A stretch of DNA of 64,000 nt from Cordia subcordata (lineage: Eukaryota > Streptophyta > Magnoliopsida > Boraginales > Cordiaceae), in contig JAPTOF010000019.1 in the NCBI GenBank assembly GCA_028554755.1, positions 5,652,001 through 5,716,000 on the forward strand, in the 5' to 3' direction. The notes below the pieces were generated by a model. That model saw nothing but the letters and a program-made list of their open reading frames with translations, did no database searches and was not told where the DNA came from. The translations under genes and the position numbers were made by a program. Shown here in pieces: positions 59,501-64,000 of the stretch (position 1 is the first letter of the stretch; every line of letters starts with the position of its first letter).

Positions 59501-62393
59501 CTCATTTTTATTGTACAAGATGTCTATGATACATTACTTTTATGTGGGTAATGGAAATATCTTTTCCAGGCTCTTTGGAACCCAAGATCACAAACTATTG
59601 ATGCCATTCTTCAACTTCAAAATAGAACGAGTGAATTCTCCGAGAAAGGTATTATCACCACTAGGCTTCTTGTTCCATCAAGTAAGGTTGGCTGTCTTCT
59701 TGGACAAGGAGGCAAAGTTATCAATGAGATGAGGAGGAGAACCCAAGCAGACATACGTGTTGTTTCTAAGGAAGATAAGCCAAAATGTGCATCTGCAGAT
59801 GAAGAGCTTGTTCAGGTTAGGAGATGATATTAACTTGCAAATTTTGAGTGATTTATTGATTTATTGCATATCCAATTAGATATAAAAGGGTGTTCTTTTC
59901 TATATTGGAGCTAACCTTTGTTTTGATAAGTCAGATATCTGGAAGCATTGGCGTTGCTAAGGATGCCTTGGCTGAGATTGGATCAAGACTTAGAACAAGA
60001 TGCCTGAGGGATGCAAATATTAATGCTGAACCTGCTCCTAGTCGGCCGGTTCCGGGGTATGGTCCTGCAGCAAATATTCCTGTTGGAGGACCTCCACCAC
60101 CTGTTGCCATAGGAGCTGGCACCTCGGGTAGATACGAACTTGGAAAGGTATACAAGCTCTCTTTTCAACTTCTTTATGCTGATAGATCAATTCTTTTCAT
60201 GGAAGCATTTAGAGAAGCTTTGTCGTCATGATTTCCCTTTTAAGTTGATGGTGGAACAAGCTCTGTCATTAATGAGTTCTTCCTGTATGCTATCTTGCTA
60301 TTTACTTGGTTTTTCATCTTCTACAATCTGATAATGGAAGAAATGGAAGAGCTTATCAGATTGTTTATGTTCTAATGTACTTTCGACAAAACAATATCAT
60401 GGTAAGGGATGTGATCTGAAAGGATTCTTTTGTGGTGTTACAGTTTTTCTTGAAGCTTGGATTAGGGGTTAGGTCTCTCCTCAATGAAGATACACAAAAA
60501 TAAATGAGATTCAACACAGTTTCTGTATGGTCACTGGGTAGATATTTGCTAAGCTTCCAGAGAACTTACTTCTCTCTTCTTCATGAATATCCACTTTAGA
60601 TTTGGCACTTTGGTTCATGTGATAGCTGATAATATAGTCTAGGTAAAGAAAATCACAGCGACATGCTACTTTTTAACACTTTAAACAGCTGAGAGTGGAA
60701 ATGAGGTGCAAAACGATGTAGTGTTGTTTATTACTCCAGAAGATGGTAAAGTGAAGAAATTAAAAATTGATGTACTACTTAATTTTTTCCTCTCCTTGCC
60801 TCATCTCCGCTTTGAGTTGAATTTTTGATTAACCAAGGCCTTGATGGACCGAAGATCCACTTGATAATCTAGATAATACAAAAGATTCGAGCTAATACAT
60901 GTATTAATCATTTGGTTGCTGTACGAAGCCACAGGTTGAATGTCAAGGCTACAAGGGGAAGTAAGAAGTATTTGTAACTGGAGCCTAGGGTATAAATTGT
61001 ATTGGAGGAATATTGCTAAATTATTTATTTTTATTAGTTTCCTTTTTAACATTTGCCATGTCAGATTTTACAGTTACCAAAATGTTGTCAGCATGGCCAT
61101 CACTTTGGTTGAGTGTGCACCTGAATAACTTTTTAGCATGGGTGTTTATTGCTTTATCCTTTTGTTTTGATTAAAATGTTAAACTAAATCAAAAGAAATC
61201 TGACTTAAATTGATTTTGAGATTTACAACATGCATGTCAATCAAAGATTTTATGAACAAAATAACGATGGTTCAAGAAAAATGTGTTTAGTACTCCCTCT
61301 TTCCCCCTCCTTGGGTATAAAATACTTTTCTTTTAGTTGCTCTGTATGCAAATGCACATTTGAATAAAAGAAAGAATCAGCTGGGTTGAATGTTCCTTTC
61401 ATGTGATGACACTTTGACCAATAGATTGGTGGCTAGATCATTGTCTGTGTAGTACATTCAGGAAGATCATTGTATTATTCTGGTTAATTTCTCTTATGGC
61501 TCTGCAAATTGTGAGTTTTTTCACTCCGATGTAATAGAAAGATTTTATTTTCATTGGTTTGATGTCATAAAGAAATTCCTTTACCTGTCTGGTAAACAAT
61601 TTCTATTTTCAATTTGAAGGGTGGCTTTCGTGATTATGAGCCTCCAAATTATCCAGGAGAACCTCCCAATTATCCAGGTCCTCCCAGTATGATGGGGTAA
61701 GTACTTCCTGTATAACTATACACATTTGTATCTGGGTCCTCCCATTCTGATGGGGTAAGAACTTCCTGTACAGCCATACAATTTTTGTTTCCCATTGGCA
61801 CACCTAATACGAGCTTTTTCTTTTTTGTACTTCAGTTACTCGAGCTTCAGGACTTCTATGGATGGAAAGCTTCCAATTCGTAATGCTGATTCAGTAATGG
61901 GATCAGGGGGCCCCAGCTTCAGTGAGGTGAGATCCATTGTTTCTTTGCAGTTGTAGAACGGGTAATGAGGGGTTGCATTTTATCTCTTCAAAGTTTGGTT
62001 ATCTGGTTTGAGTTATTATTTGCGGAGTTCATAGATTTAGCTGTAATATGATCATTATTGTCTCTTCTTAATCTTCAGATTGCTGAAACAAGGTTTAGGC
62101 TTCCAAACCCTCAGCATGGTGGTTCCGATTATGTTGACATGCGTGGGTCATCTGAGCAATTGCATGCTCCCCAAGGTAGTTTTCAGTCATTTGCTTCTTC
62201 TGCCGGACAAAGTAAGAATCTCCACCACGGTACCTATCAGAGCTATAACACTCAACAAAGTGGCTACCCAAGCATTAGTCCTTCCCCATTGTCCTACCAG
62301 AACCTTAATCCTCAGCATGCTCCCTATCAAAACATCAGCTCACAGCAGACTTCATACTACAATCCAAGCGCGCAAGCTTCTTATCAATACTGA
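56574..62393 (+). CDS. Four-KH-domain RNA-binding protein, HEN4-like
   Basis: Nuclear-type poly(C)-binding-like protein of 679 aa. Seven coding exons join in phase: 56574-57206, 59023-59487, 59570-59815, 59935-60147, 61620-61696, 61836-61926 and 62079-62393. Each of four KH domains shows its GxxG loop: GKGG 61-64, GRKG 174-177, GKGG 329-332 and GQGG 411-414. KH1-KH2 and KH3-KH4 form two pairs, as in HEN4 and related plant proteins that act in pre-mRNA processing and flowering control. The N-terminus is basic (KKKGAPKRGK). The C-terminal 230 residues are Pro/Gly/Tyr/Gln rich, with PPNYPGEPPNYPG and many SYQN-like repeats, typical of a disordered tail. The end of the fifth exon has a duplicated donor region. 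HEN4, PEPPER, FLK and RCF3 are all possible relatives; HEN4-like is the best guess. Confidence 0.92.
57531..57950. repeat. Probable decayed MITE in the KH gene, intron after the first coding exon
   Basis: GGCCAGTTTGGCATTC at the left and GTTTTGGCCTATTCGAAATGC at the right look like weak inverted ends around an AT-rich interior with TTTTTAATT runs. The match is poor, so the call is tentative. A (TTC)n-like pyrimidine tract follows at 58001-58050. Confidence 0.3.
61677..61790. repeat. 58-bp tandem duplication spanning an exon end and splice donor
   Basis: GGTCCTCCC...TGATGGGGTAAG occurs at 61677 and again at 61735, with CTTCCTGTA and ATACA words following each. The first copy supplies the last codons and the GT donor (61697) of a KH-gene exon. 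The second supplies a near-identical spare donor at 61755. Confidence 0.85.
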
Positions 62394-64000
62394 TACCGAA
62401 ATCAGGCATTCTTGTACCATGTTTCACTTTGCGTTGTAGCATCTCATTCTTGCTGAGTTACCAGCATGTTGCAAGTGAAAGTAGAGGTAATTTAAGTCTT
62501 TTATGATATCACACTTGTCGTTGATTATTACTTTCTCCCGAGTTAAGGAACCGTAAATGACAAGTTTACCTTTATGTTGGCCGACCTCTCTTTAGTCGAT
62601 TTTACTGCCTGGCCAATTGAGTAGCAGCTAATGTTAAATGGACTTTTCTAAGATAGGAAATGCCCATGTTGAATCCTCAGACAAGGTTATCGAGGATTCT
62701 GTATTTGGGGTTTTGGATCCTAATACATCTCTTTGCATATAGGTGCGTCCAGTTCAAACACTGGTCACGTGTGCTCTGTTAGATGTAAGTATTTCTTTTT
62801 TCCTTTTTCTTTTTTTTTTTAAATTTTTAAATTTTTTTTTTTTACCTTGTATATTAGTTCCATCGAGTCTTTCTCCAATTTCCCCAGTTTCTTTTTTGCT
62901 AGGCGCATTGGTATTTTTCTGTAGGTCCGTTTGGTTTTTGTTTTCTTTATTTATCAGTGTCTCAATAATCTATTATGGGACAAGTACTATGACTTTAAGC
63001 ATTTTTACTATAGGTGATGGTAGGTTATCAATATGTGGAAACTATATTTTATCATATAGTGAATGGTTCCATATTGCTGTCTCAACTCAAAATTTTATTT
63101 TGTTGGCAAACTGTTATGCAAACGATCAAATACTTGTACCAAAAACAGAAGAATCGCAATGGTGATTTAGTTCAGGCGAAATTAATCTTTAACCCAAAGG
63201 GGCTTTTAGTTTTTAAATTATTAAGATGTAAGCTAGGAGTGGTCATTGTGAATTTCTCGACTTGAACTATATATTTTAATTTTTTCAAAATAATTTTGTG
63301 CAAGTAACTTTTATTTTGATTCTCGTTTTGATTCACCATTTGAGAGTATAATTTGGGGAATTGAAAAGGGGGGAAACTCTTGGAGTTGGAGAGGAAAATA
63401 TAATTCAAATATAATTTATATCAGATAATTATAAATTCAACCATAGATACAAACACTCGCTTAAGTTAACGAGTAATTTATTAACTTTAATACTTTCTCT
63501 TAGAATATAAATTAAATCTACTAATGAAATGACCCTTCCTTGTTCCATTTTCTTGTGAAATAACATCAAAGTGATATTACAACAATTTATACACATTATA
63601 TAATAACGTGGAGTTATAATCTTCATCTAAATATACTAGAATATATTTTAACCATCAAATTCTTAGATAAAGTTATAGCGCATAATTTAAAATTCGTTCG
63701 AACCCCTTCTCCAAACTAATTAAACAAACTCAGTGTTTCTTACATCCCATTCTTTCTTCCCCACCCCCCCCCCCCCGGCCCCCAAAATAAAAAGAAAAAA
63801 TTCTTTGATCTCTTTTCTTTTTCTTTTTTCCATACCTGAAATTTTGAATTGATAATTGGTTGTCTCCATTGAGCGAACACCTCTAGTGTAAGCCACTTAT
63901 AAGGGGTGTTTGTTTGTAAGTTGAACAAATATAAGATCTGTAAGTGATATTGGCTTGGAAACAACTATCCTTTGCCCCCCAAAACATAGTAAAAACCATG
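62394..64000. other. KH gene 3'UTR and downstream AT-rich DNA
   Basis: The 3'UTR probably runs to about 62750. Beyond it are T-runs (62800-62845), an AT-rich stretch with no gene, a poly-C tract at about 63765-63780, and at 63895-63960 the start of another GGGTGTTTGTTTGTAAGTTG-type MITE-like sequence cut by the window end. The reading frames here are short and unrecognised. Confidence 0.5.

Overview
The window is nuclear DNA of a flowering plant, most likely a eudicot. The evidence is AT-rich sequence with GT-AG introns and six intact protein genes whose closest relatives are plant families: an LRR-XII receptor kinase, a carotenoid-pathway ABA4 protein, a class II LBD factor, a plant-type monoacylglycerol-lipase-like hydrolase, a four-KH RNA-binding protein and a plastid-type MurB. 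I cannot name the species. Gene models were built by hand: reading frames were joined across GT-AG (one GC-AG) junctions and checked for phase. Family names rest on recognition of conserved motifs, not on a database search.

Layout. 0-3.8 kb is AT-rich intergenic DNA with an inverted-repeat (foldback) element. 3.8-7.4 kb (+) is a complete two-exon LRR receptor kinase. 7.5-9.5 kb holds LINE and MITE remnants. 9.6-13.5 kb (+) is a ten-exon membrane protein that resembles only the N-terminal half of zinc transporter ZnT5/MTP12. 15.2-16.9 kb (+) is a MurB-like UDP-MurNAc dehydrogenase, convergent with ABA4 at 17.1-20.7 kb (-); only 188 bp separate the two stop codons. 22.7-28.3 kb (-) is an eight-exon alpha/beta hydrolase with one GC-AG intron. 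28.3-45.5 kb is a long repeat-rich gap. It contains a foldback element, an array of short hairpin repeats split by a full-length but broken hAT transposon with an exact 8-bp target duplication, a degenerate tandem array, a tRNA-Val(UAC) gene and a GC-rich island. 45.5-46.6 kb (+) is an LBD40/41-type transcription factor. 46.6-53.9 kb is a second gene-poor gap with minisatellite-bearing elements. 54-62.4 kb (+) is a HEN4-like KH-domain gene with a probable long 5'UTR intron.

There are no operons; each gene stands alone. Two neighbours, MurB and ABA4, are both predicted plastid proteins, but they are convergent and no shared regulation is visible. ABA4 (neoxanthin/ABA synthesis), the non-RD receptor kinase (immunity-type) and the LBD factor (often hypoxia or nitrogen related) are stress-linked families, but clustering by function cannot be claimed from one window. 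I see no convincing undescribed multi-gene system. The most distinctive items are the stand-alone ZnT5-N-half protein, the hairpin-repeat array interrupted by the hAT element, the duplicated splice donor in the KH gene, and the minisatellite-bearing elements.
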